This document shows positions 53,172 through 63,407 of a stretch of DNA of 64,000 nucleotides, in pieces (position 1 is the first letter of the stretch; every line of letters begins with the position of its first letter). The notes beneath the pieces are model-generated. The model was not told where the DNA came from and made no database searches. It saw only the letters and a program-made list of their open reading frames with translations. This stretch comes from Runella salmonicolor (GTDB lineage Bacteria; Bacteroidota; Bacteroidia; Cytophagales; Spirosomataceae): the NCBI RefSeq assembly GCF_024158025.1, contig NZ_JAMZEL010000002.1:736520-800519 (forward strand). The letters are read 5' to 3'. A program made the translations under genes and the position numbers.

Positions 53172-53267
53172 AAACGTAAAAGTAGTAACCGCACGGATAC
53201 AAGCGCACATAGTTAGTAAAAAATTACTGTGCGGTCTGCGTACCTGAGCGGTTACGTTAACAATTAA

Positions 53268-56102
53268 TTATCTAAAATTACGGAGTGTATACGTGAAGGT
53301 CAGCATGTAGTACCGCTGCAATACCCGGGTTTGCAGGTCTTCAATGTAGGTTTCGGTAACGGTTCGACTGATGCTGTTGTTTTGACCCAAGACATCAAAG
53401 GTGCTCAATTTCAATTCTCCCGCCTGCTTTTTCAGGAATTTATAGCCGACGGCCGCGTTCCAAAGGGTAAAATTGAGGTTAAAATCCTGCCCCAAACCCG
53501 TATAAAACGTATGATTAAGGTTGGTATTGACAAAAAATCCTGCTTTGGTCAGCCAGTTTAACTTAAAATTGCTGTTTTGATAATAATACGTACCATCCAA
53601 AGAAGGCTGTAACGAATTGCTAACGGTGTTGTAATTTCCATTGACCGACACCGTAAAATCAAGCTGCTCGCTGATGTTGCTACTCAGCACCAGACCTCCG
53701 TTGATGGAGTGTGTATTGGATGTATTTTGGATGTTGTTAATCAATCCAATGGTGCGGGTATATCCCGTTCCGATGTTAAAGTTCAGGTTGCTTTTGAGCG
53801 AAGTCACGGGCAATCCGTACGTGATAAACGAACGAACGTTCCAGTTTCCATTGACGTTGACTGGCTGCGTAAACTGTGAGCCACGGTTGAGCGGGAATCC
53901 TCCCACCACCGTATCACGCGCCGCAATGTACGTTGCCGTACTGATGTTGTTCTGCGTAAATGAGCCATTCAAATTAATAAAGAAGCTGCGGGCCGTTTTG
54001 GGATTGGTGACCCCATAACGAAGCGACGTATTGTGGTTGTATTCCTGCTTTAAGTTGGGATTACCCGTTCTTAAAAATAGCGGATTTGAGTTATCCACTA
54101 CGTTTTGTAATTGACTGATAGATGGCGCATTGGTGCCCGTACGGTAATTGAACCGAAAGCTCTTTCCATCTGCGCCTCGGTAGTTAATCATTGCCGAAGG
54201 CAAGATGTTATTAAACGATCGGTTGATTGAAAATTCCAGCGGATAATTCTGTTTGCCGCTCAATTGCGCATTTTGGTAGTTTACTTCTGCCGTAACCATC
54301 GTTTTTTTGATGCGCAACCGGTAACTTCCTCCAATTCGATTGGTGATGTAGGTATTGTCAAATTCGTTCGACAACCGCAAATCGGGCGTACTGTATTCGC
54401 TCGTGCTTTGGTTATAATTATAGGTTTTGCGGTCTGAATAGTTTTTGGTGAAGGAAGGTGTATAATTAAGCTGCAACTGTCCGCCCCGACCGACGTTTTC
54501 GGTCAATGAAATGTTGCTCGAAATCGTGTAGCCATCTGATTTGGTATCGGTGCGCTGGTCGGTTATCTGCAATGAATCGGAGGTTTTGCGGGTATAATAA
54601 TTTACTACCGAATTCAAAAGCGATTCGCCACTCCGGTCATTGGCCGATGTCGTTAGTCCTACCGTCAGCGTACGCCCTATTTTACCAAAGCGGTGCCGCC
54701 ACAAAATACTATTTCCGAAATTATATCCATTGTTTTTTGATTCTTTCTCGGTTTGGGTTTGACTGATACGCAGCGCGTTGATGCTGTTGGCTCCTAACAG
54801 ACTGCTGTAAGCGGTATTGCCCTGAAAGCTGATTCGGGGCGTGATGATGAGCGAGTTTTTGGAATTGATGGTGTATTCCAAGCGGGCGTTTAAACGATGG
54901 TTTTTGTTATTGTTAGACGAAAAATAATCTTCGTTGTACAACTGCCCGGGCCCTTCTGTCGAGAAGAAAGTTCTTGCCAATTGACTCAGGTTATTATTGC
55001 TCGCATCGTTGAAGAAATAACTACCCGACACTTTCCACTTTTTACCCCAATTGTCGGAGTAGTTCAGTCCAATGGCATTTGTTTTATTGATACCTCCTTG
55101 CTGCCCCGACAGGAAATTGCCAGCTGAATTTCCACCGCCAAAGTTACCTCCGCCGCCATTGTTTCCGCCACCACCTCGATTGCCACCGCCGCCACGATTG
55201 CCTCCACCTGGTGCACCGCCACCACCTGAACCTCCCAAAACACCTAATAAATCTTCACTCGCAAAATTCTGCTGATTGACGTTATTAGACATTCCAATGA
55301 CAGAAATACGGGTATCTTTCTTAAAATAATTGGTACTTCCTCCCACCATGTAGCGGTCGTCGGTGCCGTAGCCAGCGTATATTTTCCCAAACTGCCCATT
55401 GTTACGATCTGAACGAGTGACGACGTTGATGGTTTTTACGGTTTGACCATCATCAAAACCCGTGAATTGCGACTGGTCGCTGAGGCGGTCAAACACTTGA
55501 ATCTTATCAACCACTTCGGCGGGTAAATTTTTCAGGGCCAGCGTGGCATCATCGCCAAAAAACTCGCGCCCGTCGACCGTCACCTTCTGAACATTTTCTC
55601 CCTGTGCTTTTACCTGTCCGTTTTCGATGGTAATGTTGGGCATTTTTTCAATCAAATCCTGCGCAGTGGCGTCGCGGTTTGTTTTGAAAGCACTGGCGTT
55701 ATAGACCGTCGTATCTCCTTTTTGGGCCACCCGTTCGGCTACTCCTTTGACCACCACATCTTTCAGAAGCTGGGCATCAGGTTTTAATGAAATAATTCCC
55801 AAATCGGGAGCAGTACGCCGCAGATTCAAGCGTTGGTCGTAGGCAGTATAACCCACAAAACTGATGAATAAGCGGTAGGTTGCCAGCGGCACCGATTTTA
55901 TGGTAAATGCCCCAGCCGTATCGGCCACGACGCCAAACCGAAGGGTAGAATCAGCGGCATTTATGAGCAGAATATTGGCCCCGATCAAGGGGGATTTGTC
56001 TCCTTGGTCAGCCACACGGCCCTTCACTTCTACTTGCTGAGCAAGCAGTTGGCCAGTGACTAAAAAAAACAACGAAACGATAGTAAAGCGAATGTATTGC
56101 AT
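53268..56102 (-). CDS. TonB-linked outer-membrane protein with CarboxypepD domain and Gly-rich insert
   Basis: A 944-residue exported protein: signal peptide, CarboxypepD regulatory-like domain (VEVKGRVADQGDKSPLIGANI), a plug with DVVVKGVAERVAQKGDTTVYNA and EMPNITIENGQVKAQG, and a large OMP_b-brl_3-type barrel. Between plug and barrel (about residues 286-328) is a glycine-rich insert, a string of GGGGNR/GGGGNN-type units. This family is common in Bacteroidota; ligands are rarely known, and the barrel may not transport. No SusD partner is adjacent. Confidence 0.88.
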   Translation of the reverse strand: MQYIRFTIVSLFFLVTGQLLAQQVEVKGRVADQGDKSPLIGANILLINAADSTLRFGVVADTAGAFTIKSVPLATYRLFISFVGYTAYDQRLNLRRTAPDLGIISLKPDAQLLKDVVVKGVAERVAQKGDTTVYNASAFKTNRDATAQDLIEKMPNITIENGQVKAQGENVQKVTVDGREFFGDDATLALKNLPAEVVDKIQVFDRLSDQSQFTGFDDGQTVKTINVVTRSDRNNGQFGKIYAGYGTDDRYMVGGSTNYFKKDTRISVIGMSNNVNQQNFASEDLLGVLGGSGGGGAPGGGNRGGGGNRGGGGNNGGGGNFGGGNSAGNFLSGQQGGINKTNAIGLNYSDNWGKKWKVSGSYFFNDASNNNLSQLARTFFSTEGPGQLYNEDYFSSNNNKNHRLNARLEYTINSKNSLIITPRISFQGNTAYSSLLGANSINALRISQTQTEKESKNNGYNFGNSILWRHRFGKIGRTLTVGLTTSANDRSGESLLNSVVNYYTRKTSDSLQITDQRTDTKSDGYTISSNISLTENVGRGGQLQLNYTPSFTKNYSDRKTYNYNQSTSEYSTPDLRLSNEFDNTYITNRIGGSYRLRIKKTMVTAEVNYQNAQLSGKQNYPLEFSINRSFNNILPSAMINYRGADGKSFRFNYRTGTNAPSISQLQNVVDNSNPLFLRTGNPNLKQEYNHNTSLRYGVTNPKTARSFFINLNGSFTQNNISTATYIAARDTVVGGFPLNRGSQFTQPVNVNGNWNVRSFITYGLPVTSLKSNLNFNIGTGYTRTIGLINNIQNTSNTHSINGGLVLSSNISEQLDFTVSVNGNYNTVSNSLQPSLDGTYYYQNSNFKLNWLTKAGFFVNTNLNHTFYTGLGQDFNLNFTLWNAAVGYKFLKKQAGELKLSTFDVLGQNNSISRTVTETYIEDLQTRVLQRYYMLTFTYTLRNFR

Positions 56103-56306
56103 GGTGTGCTGTGTTGGGTTTGCCCGTTAGACAGATAAAATAGCAGAAAGTTTAGCGATGCTTTTGGCAAAAGCGATGAAAAGACAAAGAATACCGACGA
56201 TTTGGGCCGTATTTACCGATAAAGTTCAATTTTATATTCAACATTAGGTCCCAATATTTTATGGATAATTCCTTATATTGAGGCACTATTTAACCCCTTT
56301 TTATCC

Positions 56307-57230
56307 ATGAACCGTCGCCATTTTTTTCAACAAGCCACTCTCGGAAGTGCGGCTTTAGCTTCTCCCGAAAGCCCGCTTTTAACCTCCCCAAAAGACCTTA
56401 ATCCGTTTAAGCTCGGCCTTTCGACCTACTCGTATTGGCATTTCAAAACCCCCAAAGTTGCCATCGAAACGGTCATTGACGAAGCCGCCCGGATGGAGAT
56501 TGAAGGTGTGGATATTTTGCACCGCCAAATGGACAACGAAGACAACGCCTATCTTCAAAAACTCAAACGACACGCGTTTGTCAACGGGGTAGATTTGATT
56601 TGTCTTTCCATCCATCAAAGTTTTGTGTCGCCCGATGCGGCCGAGCGCCAGAAAAACATCGACCACACCCTGCACTGCATCGAGCTGGCCTACAAAATGG
56701 GGATTCCGAGCATTCGGCTCAACTCGGGACGCTGGAATACAATAAAATCATTTGACGAACTCATGGCCAAACGCGGCGTGGAGCCTATCTTGCCCGGCTA
56801 TACTGAAGACGACGGCTTCAAATGGTGTATCGACAGCATCGAAAAATGCCTCGCTAAAGCCGCTGAATGTGGCGTAATGCTTGCCTTGGAAAATCACTGG
56901 GGCCTTACTTCCACGCCCGAAGGCCTCCTTCGCATCCGCAAAGCCATTGATTCGCCGTGGTTGGGCGTACTATTGGATACTGGAAATTTTCTGGAAGACC
57001 CTTACACCAAACTCGAAAAAGTAGCGCCCGTGGCCAACTTTGTACAAGCCAAGACCTACTACGGCGGTGGCGAATGGTATTCTCTGGATTTGGATTACAA
57101 ACGCATCATCAACATCCTACGCCAAGCCAACTACAAAGGGTACATTGCGCTAGAATTTGAAGGAAAAGAAGCCCCCGAAACGGGCGTTCGTAAAAGCGTG
57201 GCGATGTTGCGTGAGGCCATGAAAGCTTAA
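56307..57230 (+). CDS. Tat-exported sugar phosphate isomerase/epimerase-like TIM barrel
   Basis: A 307-residue protein. The twin-arginine NRRHFFQQ motif and a short hydrophobic stretch mark a Tat signal. The remainder is a xylose-isomerase-like (AP endonuclease 2) TIM barrel with likely metal ligands in ENHWG (Glu), LLDTGNF (Asp) and the terminal LEFEG (Glu). Such proteins isomerise or epimerise sugars or polyols in the periplasm of Bacteroidota. The substrate is unknown. It overlaps the convergent GNAT gene stop by 4 bp. Confidence 0.87.
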   Translation: MNRRHFFQQATLGSAALASPESPLLTSPKDLNPFKLGLSTYSYWHFKTPKVAIETVIDEAARMEIEGVDILHRQMDNEDNAYLQKLKRHAFVNGVDLICLSIHQSFVSPDAAERQKNIDHTLHCIELAYKMGIPSIRLNSGRWNTIKSFDELMAKRGVEPILPGYTEDDGFKWCIDSIEKCLAKAAECGVMLALENHWGLTSTPEGLLRIRKAIDSPWLGVLLDTGNFLEDPYTKLEKVAPVANFVQAKTYYGGGEWYSLDLDYKRIINILRQANYKGYIALEFEGKEAPETGVRKSVAMLREAMKA

Positions 57231-57781
57231 CTCCAATCCCACACCACTACGTTCCATACGTCGGTGTAGTCTTCGTAGGTATAAATCGTGCGGAATCCTA
57301 CGCGTTCATGCGCCCGCTGTGAACGCGTGTTCCGCAAGGCTACTTCCGTAACGCAGAGTTCAAAATCAGGAGAAAAATGCTCTTTGTGGGCGGTATATAA
57401 ACCATCAAAAATCCCTTGCCCACGGTGCGATTCGGCAATACAAATCTGACCCATAACGTAAAAACGATAATCGCCAATGCGCTTGCCCTGCCATTCCAGC
57501 TCGGCCACAATGTCAAACATCGGCACCAATTCTGGCACCAACTGCCCCATCGTGCGCGGCATGACCAAGGCATAACCCACTAAAGTGTCACCGTCTTTGG
57601 CAATGATTTGGGGAAGTGCATCATTCATTTGCTTCAGCACCTCAAATGAATGCTCAACGGTCGTAAACCCTTGGTCCTGCTGGTAAGTAGCGGGGGTGTT
57701 TTTATATAAATTTTGGCGCTGAAGGGCCATTATTTGGCGGAGGTCTTCGTCCGATTGTGCAGTCGTATAAGTGATGGGCAT
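57227..57781 (-). CDS. GNAT family N-acetyltransferase
   Basis: A 184-residue single-domain GNAT. An acetyl-CoA loop is visible in ICIAESHRGQGIFDGL (R-G-Q-G-I), with an ALRNTRSQRAHERVGF helix downstream and a VVGFRT-like end. ATG 57781 is preferred; the longer frame to 57913 overlaps the start of the divergent aminopeptidase. The substrate is unknown. It converges on the TIM-barrel gene. Confidence 0.84.
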   Translation of the reverse strand: MPITYTTAQSDEDLRQIMALQRQNLYKNTPATYQQDQGFTTVEHSFEVLKQMNDALPQIIAKDGDTLVGYALVMPRTMGQLVPELVPMFDIVAELEWQGKRIGDYRFYVMGQICIAESHRGQGIFDGLYTAHKEHFSPDFELCVTEVALRNTRSQRAHERVGFRTIYTYEDYTDVWNVVVWDWS

Positions 57782-57900
57782 CCGGTAATTTATAACCCCG
57801 AAATGGGCTGTAGTTCGCTCACAAAAGTAATAATAGGCTTTCAACAAGCCAAATAAAGGCTTTATCTTTGCTTGGCACGATTCAAACAAACAATCAACAA

Positions 57901-59247
57901 ATGAGAAAATCATTATACTATCTCTTCTTAACCCTTTTCACTTCCACGACACTTTATGCCCAATATCCAATCCTACCTGAGCGCGAACGCGCCCGCGTGA
58001 TTGATGAGATTTTGGAAGACCGACTTACCAACCTCCTACCCAAACTCATGCGGCGCGAAGGGATAGATATGTGGGTTATCATCTCGCGCGAATACAACGA
58101 AGACCCCGTCATGAAAACCATGCTGCCGAGCACGTGGCTGTCGGCTCGCCGCCGTACCATCATGGTATTTTTTGATGCGGGGGGAGATAAACCACTGGAA
58201 AAACTGGCCATTGCTCGCTACGACGTAGGCAACCTGCTCAAAGGCGAATGGGACATCAACGTGCAGCCTAATCAATGGTTGGCATTAGGCAAAGTGATTG
58301 AAGAGCGCAATCCCAAAAAAATCGCCCTCAATTATTCCAAAGATTACGGACACGCCGACGGTTTAACTTATACCGAACAGAAGGAATTGATGGCGAATTT
58401 ATCAGAAAAACAAAAAGCTAAAATCGTATCTGCCGACCGTTTGGCGGTGGCTTGGCTCGAAACTCGCTCCGAAAAAGAAGCCGCCCTTTACCCCTTGATT
58501 TGCCGTATTTCACACGAAATTATTCAGGAAGCTTTTTCCGAAAAAGTCATTCATCCGGGCATTACTACCACCGACGATGTGGTGTGGTGGATGCGTCAAA
58601 AAGTAACTGATTTGGGGCTTGAAACGTGGTTTCATCCTACGGTCGACATTCAGCGCCACGACCCCGCCAATTTTGACCATTTGCGTACATTTTCCAAGCG
58701 CCCTGATAAGCAGGTCATTATGCCCGGCGATTTGATTCACTGTGATTTTGGCATTACGTATTTGCGACTCAATACCGATCAACAACAACACGCTTACATT
58801 CTACGGCCGGGTGAATCGGAAGTACCAGAATTTATCAAAAAGGCATTTGCGCAGGGAAATCGCCTGCAAGACCTTTTGACCGAACGTTTTAAGGCAGGCG
58901 TAACGGGCAATCAAATGCTGCTGGGGGCGCTCGAACAAGCAAAAAAAGAAGGAATTACGGCAAGTATCTATTCTCACCCCATCGGCGTGCACGGCCACGC
59001 GGCTGGGCCTACGATTGGCATGTGGGACCAGCAGAAAGGCGTTCCTGGCCCGGGCGATTATCCTTTGTTTCCCAATACGGGTTACTCCATTGAACTCAAC
59101 GCTGCCGTGGAAATTGCCGAATGGAAGAAAATCATCCGAATCATGCTCGAAGAAGACGGCTACTACACCGCCGATGGTTTCCGGTATTTGGACGGACGCC
59201 AGACCGAAGTCTTTACCATCCCAAGAAAACTGACGAATGTGAAGTAA
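57901..59247 (+). CDS. M24-family aminopeptidase P-like metallopeptidase, exported
   Basis: A 448-residue protein with a signal peptide (ends TLYAQ) and an N-terminal creatinase-like domain, followed by the M24 pita-bread catalytic domain. Metal ligands are readable: the DFGITYLRLNTD pair (D-x10-D spacing), HPIGVHGH, YSIELN and the final EVF. The family releases N-terminal residues before proline, here probably in the periplasm. The start at ATG 57901 is supported by the signal peptide. A bidirectional terminator follows. Confidence 0.9.
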   Translation: MRKSLYYLFLTLFTSTTLYAQYPILPERERARVIDEILEDRLTNLLPKLMRREGIDMWVIISREYNEDPVMKTMLPSTWLSARRRTIMVFFDAGGDKPLEKLAIARYDVGNLLKGEWDINVQPNQWLALGKVIEERNPKKIALNYSKDYGHADGLTYTEQKELMANLSEKQKAKIVSADRLAVAWLETRSEKEAALYPLICRISHEIIQEAFSEKVIHPGITTTDDVVWWMRQKVTDLGLETWFHPTVDIQRHDPANFDHLRTFSKRPDKQVIMPGDLIHCDFGITYLRLNTDQQQHAYILRPGESEVPEFIKKAFAQGNRLQDLLTERFKAGVTGNQMLLGALEQAKKEGITASIYSHPIGVHGHAAGPTIGMWDQQKGVPGPGDYPLFPNTGYSIELNAAVEIAEWKKIIRIMLEEDGYYTADGFRYLDGRQTEVFTIPRKLTNVK

Positions 59248-59249
59248 TA

Positions 59250-59299
59250 AAAACCCCGACAATTCTGTAGACCGTATTGTCCTGAATTGTCGGGGTTTT
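59250..59299. terminator. Bidirectional terminator between convergent genes
   Basis: A perfect 16-bp stem AAAACCCCGACAATTC / GAATTGTCGGGGTTTT (59250-59265, 59284-59299) carries A and T runs on both flanks, so it can end transcription of the peptidase and of the MMPL transporter. Confidence 0.8.
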
Positions 59300-59335
59300 C
59301 ATACGCCTTTCGGTGATGAATGCTTAAAAGTACTG

Positions 59336-61651
59336 CTACGACGGGCGCTCTTTCTGCCTTTTGGCAATTGACAACAACAATGCTGGAAGCAGAATCAAGT
59401 TTGTACACATGGCCACCAGTAAAGTGATTGACACCATCACACCCATGGCCGCCGTACCCCCAAAACTCGAAGCGGCAAAAATAGAAAAGCCGCAGAATAG
59501 AATGATTGCCGTATAAATCATGCTCAATCCTGTTCCGAAAATAGCCTGCGTTACTGCTTCAGAAGCCGTGCGTCCGCGTTGGTAGAGTTCCTGACGATAA
59601 CGCGTTAAGAAATAAACCGTACCGTCGGAAGCAATACCAAAAGTAATACTGAAAACCAGAATCGTAGTCGGCTTAAAATGGATATTAAAATACCCCATAA
59701 TCCCCGCCGTTAAGGCCAAAGGAATAAGACACGGAAGTTTGGACAACAAAATAATGGGAATCGAACGGAAAAGTACCATCCCAACAATGGCAATCAAAAC
59801 GATGGCAATCAACAGACTTTCGTACAAATTGCCCAACAAATAATCGTTGCTTTTCAAAAACACAAGACTGTGCCCCGTCAGGCTGACTTTATACTGCGAC
59901 GGGTTAAAGATAGAGTCAACTTTGGGCCGTATTTGATTGATTAGGTCTTTGATTCGCTCCGAGCCTACGTCCGCCATTTGAAAACTCACCCGCGTAATAC
60001 TGCGGTCTTCGTTCATAAATGAGTTTAATTGTTTTACGCCGCGGTTGTCTCCTTGTACATAATCAGTCAATTTTGATAACTCTAATGCCCCCGGCAACAC
60101 GTAATATTTGGCTTCGCCTCCCCGATACGCCTGATACAAAAACCGCGAAGCCTCAACCACCGAAACAGGCTTAGAAAACTCTTTAAAATCAGCCATTTCG
60201 TTTTGTAATGCCTTGATTTTGTACAACACCTGTGCCTGATTGCCAAACACTCCGTTGGGCTGTTTGGTATCAATCATTACTTCAAAAGGCAAAACTCCGT
60301 TGAAGTTAGACTCAAAAAAACGAAGGTCCACGTAAACGGGGTCATTTTGCGGAAGGTCATCCACGATGTACCCCACGGCTTTAATTTTGGTCATCCCATA
60401 CGCCGAGACCAGAATCACCACCACCATGGCGCCATAAATAGCCCGACGGTGATTGTGTACTAGATAATCAACTTTGGTCAGGAAGCCTTTGGCCCATTTT
60501 CCTTCCAAATGCTTCAAATGCCGCGCTTTGGGTAGATTCATATAATGCAACGTGATCGGCAAAAGCACCAAACAAAGTACATATGTAACCATCACACAAA
60601 TGGAAGCCACGATGCCAAACTCAACCAGCAACGCACTGTTGGTAAAATAAAACACCCCAAAACCAATGGCGGTCGTAATGTTGGCCAGAAAAATAGAAAG
60701 TCCAATCTGGCAAATCATCTCCTTAATCGCTTCGTCTTTGTTGCCGTGCGTTTTGAGTTCCAGCTGGTATTTATTCAACAGAAAAACACAGTTGGGCACT
60801 CCAATTACAATCAAGAGCGGCGGGATAAGGCCCGTCAATGCCGTAATTTTATACCCAAACAACTGAAGCAAACCAACGGAGAAAATCACCCCCATCAATA
60901 CCACGCCAATCGACAAGAGCGTAAGCCGAAGCGACCTAAAAAACAGCCAAAGGATAAATGCCGTCACCAATACCGCTAAGGCCATAAAAAGCTTGAGCTC
61001 ACCCGATATTTTTTTCATGATGACCGTCCGAATAAACGGCATTCCTGAATAATGAAGGTCAGTTTTGTTTTTTATCGAAAACTCATCGGCCATGGCTTTG
61101 ATTTCTTCCACAATCGTAATCCGCCGCGAAGAGTTTAGGTCTTTGTCATTAAAAGTAATAACAATAAGCGTCGAATTGGTTTTGGAATTGATGGCCAATC
61201 CTTCGTAAAAAGGAAGTTTTTTGACCTGATTTTTCAGGCTGTCCATCTCCGCTTGAGTAGACGGCAGTTGCGTAAAGAGCGGTTTAAATTCAAATTTACT
61301 CAGGCTGTCATTTCGTTCCACTTTGTATAAATGACCAAGCGAAAGCACATTCTTGATACCTTTCATAGCCTTGATACGCTCTGCAAGCCCGTACCAGTTC
61401 CGAAACTTAGTGAGTTCAAACAAGTTGGGGTCCTGCCAGCCTATCACCATGATAGCGCCATCTTCCCCAAACACCTTCCTAAACTCCTGATATTCTTTTT
61501 CGATGGGGTCATTAGGGGGTAAAATACGGGCCATTTGATAAGAAAGTTCGATTTTACTTCCTTCATAACCCATATATGCTACTGTTACAAAGATCAATAC
61601 AATCCACGCAAACCGAAAACGAATGATGCCTGCCGCAATTTTATTCCACAT
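59336..61651 (-). CDS. MMPL/RND-family transporter
   Basis: A 771-residue inner-membrane protein starting at ATG 61651. It has two repeats of one helix, a large periplasmic loop (about 45-215, and 425-580) and a bundle of hydrophobic helices, the classic MMPL/RND pseudo-dimer. Helical blocks show the family's GxxD/Y-type features, such as FSITFGIASDGTVYFLTRYRQE in the second half. The family exports lipids or hydrophobic compounds; the HpnN/MmpL type moves hopanoids or lipids. The substrate is unknown. No periplasmic adaptor or outer-membrane gene is adjacent. Confidence 0.9.
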   Translation of the reverse strand: MWNKIAAGIIRFRFAWIVLIFVTVAYMGYEGSKIELSYQMARILPPNDPIEKEYQEFRKVFGEDGAIMVIGWQDPNLFELTKFRNWYGLAERIKAMKGIKNVLSLGHLYKVERNDSLSKFEFKPLFTQLPSTQAEMDSLKNQVKKLPFYEGLAINSKTNSTLIVITFNDKDLNSSRRITIVEEIKAMADEFSIKNKTDLHYSGMPFIRTVIMKKISGELKLFMALAVLVTAFILWLFFRSLRLTLLSIGVVLMGVIFSVGLLQLFGYKITALTGLIPPLLIVIGVPNCVFLLNKYQLELKTHGNKDEAIKEMICQIGLSIFLANITTAIGFGVFYFTNSALLVEFGIVASICVMVTYVLCLVLLPITLHYMNLPKARHLKHLEGKWAKGFLTKVDYLVHNHRRAIYGAMVVVILVSAYGMTKIKAVGYIVDDLPQNDPVYVDLRFFESNFNGVLPFEVMIDTKQPNGVFGNQAQVLYKIKALQNEMADFKEFSKPVSVVEASRFLYQAYRGGEAKYYVLPGALELSKLTDYVQGDNRGVKQLNSFMNEDRSITRVSFQMADVGSERIKDLINQIRPKVDSIFNPSQYKVSLTGHSLVFLKSNDYLLGNLYESLLIAIVLIAIVGMVLFRSIPIILLSKLPCLIPLALTAGIMGYFNIHFKPTTILVFSITFGIASDGTVYFLTRYRQELYQRGRTASEAVTQAIFGTGLSMIYTAIILFCGFSIFAASSFGGTAAMGVMVSITLLVAMCTNLILLPALLLSIAKRQKERPS

Positions 61652-61996
61652 AGGTAGGATAACTTTTTTAGAGGTGCAAAGATAGCCCAGACGACGAAGA
61701 ATAGACAAAAATATCCATGATATATCATATCAATCAACATAAAACAAAAACAAAAACCTCATTTTCAACCTCTTACAAATCAATTACTACAAATTATAAA
61801 ATCTACGTCCAACGCCGCAGTAGCAAAAATTATCTTTTGTATCCAAAACCTCTATTGCCCATTGGCAATAATCCTACAGAGAAGTGAATATTATCAAAAG
61901 AATTTAACCGAATAATAATAAACTGAATCGACCTTACAAACGGATACTAGTTTTGCCTATTTTAGTTATACTATTTCCCTAACAACCCTTCTTTCT
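61652..61996. other. Noncoding 345-bp interval, no feature recognised
   Basis: AT-rich gap between the divergent MMPL transporter and the small membrane protein. No conserved ORF, RNA or repeat is visible. It must contain two divergent promoters, but no element matches well enough to place. Confidence 0.6.
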
Positions 61997-62167
61997 ATGA
62001 AAAACACCCTTTTTCGCACATTGATTTTCCTTTTGGTCAATGTCCTGCTTTTTTGGTTCCATTTTTGGGTATTCAGAGGCCCTTACCCTTTTGCGGGCTG
62101 GGCCACAGGCTTGCTTCATATCATCCTTTTAATCCTTTTCCCTTACTCAAACTATTTTAAAAAATGA
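61997..62167 (+). CDS. Small two-helix membrane protein, 56 residues
   Basis: Hand-read frame, ATG 61997 to TGA 62165-62167. It has two hydrophobic segments (about residues 6-26, 30-48) around an RGPYPFAGW turn, then a basic FKK end. The stop overlaps the next start (ATGA at 62164), so it is translationally coupled to the SPFH lipoprotein. This coupling and the absence of stops in a hydrophobic frame make it credible. A partner or anchor role is inference. Confidence 0.6.
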   Translation: MKNTLFRTLIFLLVNVLLFWFHFWVFRGPYPFAGWATGLLHIILLILFPYSNYFKK

Positions 62168-62952
62168 AAAACAAACTAATCTATCCATTCTTGTTTATCG
62201 TGGTTCTGGCGGGTTGTACCCGTGTACAGCCCAATTATGAAGGGGTACTTATGAAAAATTACGGACGCGAAGGTCGTGGCGATTTCACGGTCGTGACCGG
62301 CTCACAGGGGCTACTCGGCCCTGGAACAGAACTCTATCAAGTTCCTATGTTTGAACAAAAAGCAGACCCCGCAGAAGTGGTCATTACCGCCAAAGATGCG
62401 GGCGTTTTCACCGTCGACCCTTCTCTTACCTATCAGGCGATACGAACCAAAGGCGCCGATATTATCTTCAACTACAAACACGTAGGAATTGATGATGAAA
62501 ATACTATTATGGACAACATTGAAGGGGCCGTTCTGAATGCGCTGGTGGTCAATGCCTATCGCGAAGAAGCCCGCAATTTTAGCACCGATAGCTTAATGAA
62601 CAACCTGAATCATTTTGAACAGTCGGTTGAAATACGCTTAAAAAAAGATTTTGAGGGGAAATTTTTTACCCTTACTTCCCTGACCAGCGGCCTCAAACCC
62701 CCCACCTCGATGGCCGAAGCCATCGAACGCCGAAACAACGCAAAACAACAAGCCGAACAGGTAAAAAACGAATTGGAAGTAGCGCGCATGAACTTGGAAA
62801 AAGCCAAAATTGAGGCCGAAGCCAACCGCGTAAAAGCAAGCGGTCTGGAACCAAGGGTATTGCAAGAACAATGGATTGAGGCCATTCGGAATACCCAAAA
62901 TAAAGTAATCATCACGGATGGCCGCACCCCTATTATCCTAGGCCAGCAATAA
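62164..62952 (+). CDS. SPFH/prohibitin-like lipoprotein
   Basis: A 262-residue protein with a lipoprotein signal (VLAGC, Cys18). An SPFH/band-7 domain follows (roughly residues 25-190; VQPNYEGVLMKNYG..., then AVLNALVVNAYREEARN). A coiled-coil rich in Ala, Glu and Lys (about 185-225) precedes the C-terminal VIITDGRTPIILGQ. SPFH proteins oligomerise into membrane rings that organise membrane domains. It is co-translated with the 56-residue membrane protein just upstream. Confidence 0.88.
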   Translation: MKNKLIYPFLFIVVLAGCTRVQPNYEGVLMKNYGREGRGDFTVVTGSQGLLGPGTELYQVPMFEQKADPAEVVITAKDAGVFTVDPSLTYQAIRTKGADIIFNYKHVGIDDENTIMDNIEGAVLNALVVNAYREEARNFSTDSLMNNLNHFEQSVEIRLKKDFEGKFFTLTSLTSGLKPPTSMAEAIERRNNAKQQAEQVKNELEVARMNLEKAKIEAEANRVKASGLEPRVLQEQWIEAIRNTQNKVIITDGRTPIILGQQ

Positions 62953-63197
62953 ATCGACGCAGAATATGAACAGTTTCGTTAAAAAGTTACTAAAAAGAAA
63001 TTGAATGCAACAAACCAAAATACCTTTTTAAATGCCGTTTTGAGAGAACAAAGGCTCTTTTTATCACTTTTTTCAGTTTGAAGTACAACCCTGCAACCTT
63101 ACTTCAAAAGTATTTACTAAAGATAATCAATAAGATAGCACGTTTATTGTCATACGAGCGTTAGGTATAATATAGTACTAATTATATAAATGCACCT

Positions 63198-63407
63198 ATG
63201 GCTTCAAACAACAGAAACGGCTCCTCTTCGATGAAAGGCAATAAGCGAGACGTGAATGAAATCAAACAAGATCCGTCTTGGTTTATCACTTGTCTGGTCA
63301 AAGACCCCGTTAAAAGTTTTACCATCACATTTGACCCTAAGTCACTATCTCTAAAACGGGAAAAGTACGGGGATCGGTTAATTGTGCCGCAAGGTCTGGA
63401 GCAATAA
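63198..63407 (+). CDS. Small hypothetical protein, 69 residues
   Basis: Frame of 69 residues with a polar Asn/Ser/Lys-rich N-terminus and a moderately hydrophobic centre (SWFITCLVK). No signal or known motif. Its start has an AT-rich upstream. It could be a real short gene or an accidental frame. Confidence 0.4.
   Translation: MASNNRNGSSSMKGNKRDVNEIKQDPSWFITCLVKDPVKSFTITFDPKSLSLKREKYGDRLIVPQGLEQ

Noticed and set aside
55072..55275. Proline-rich frame opposite the outer-membrane barrel gene
   Set aside because: It is the complement of the glycine-rich insert and is a composition artefact.
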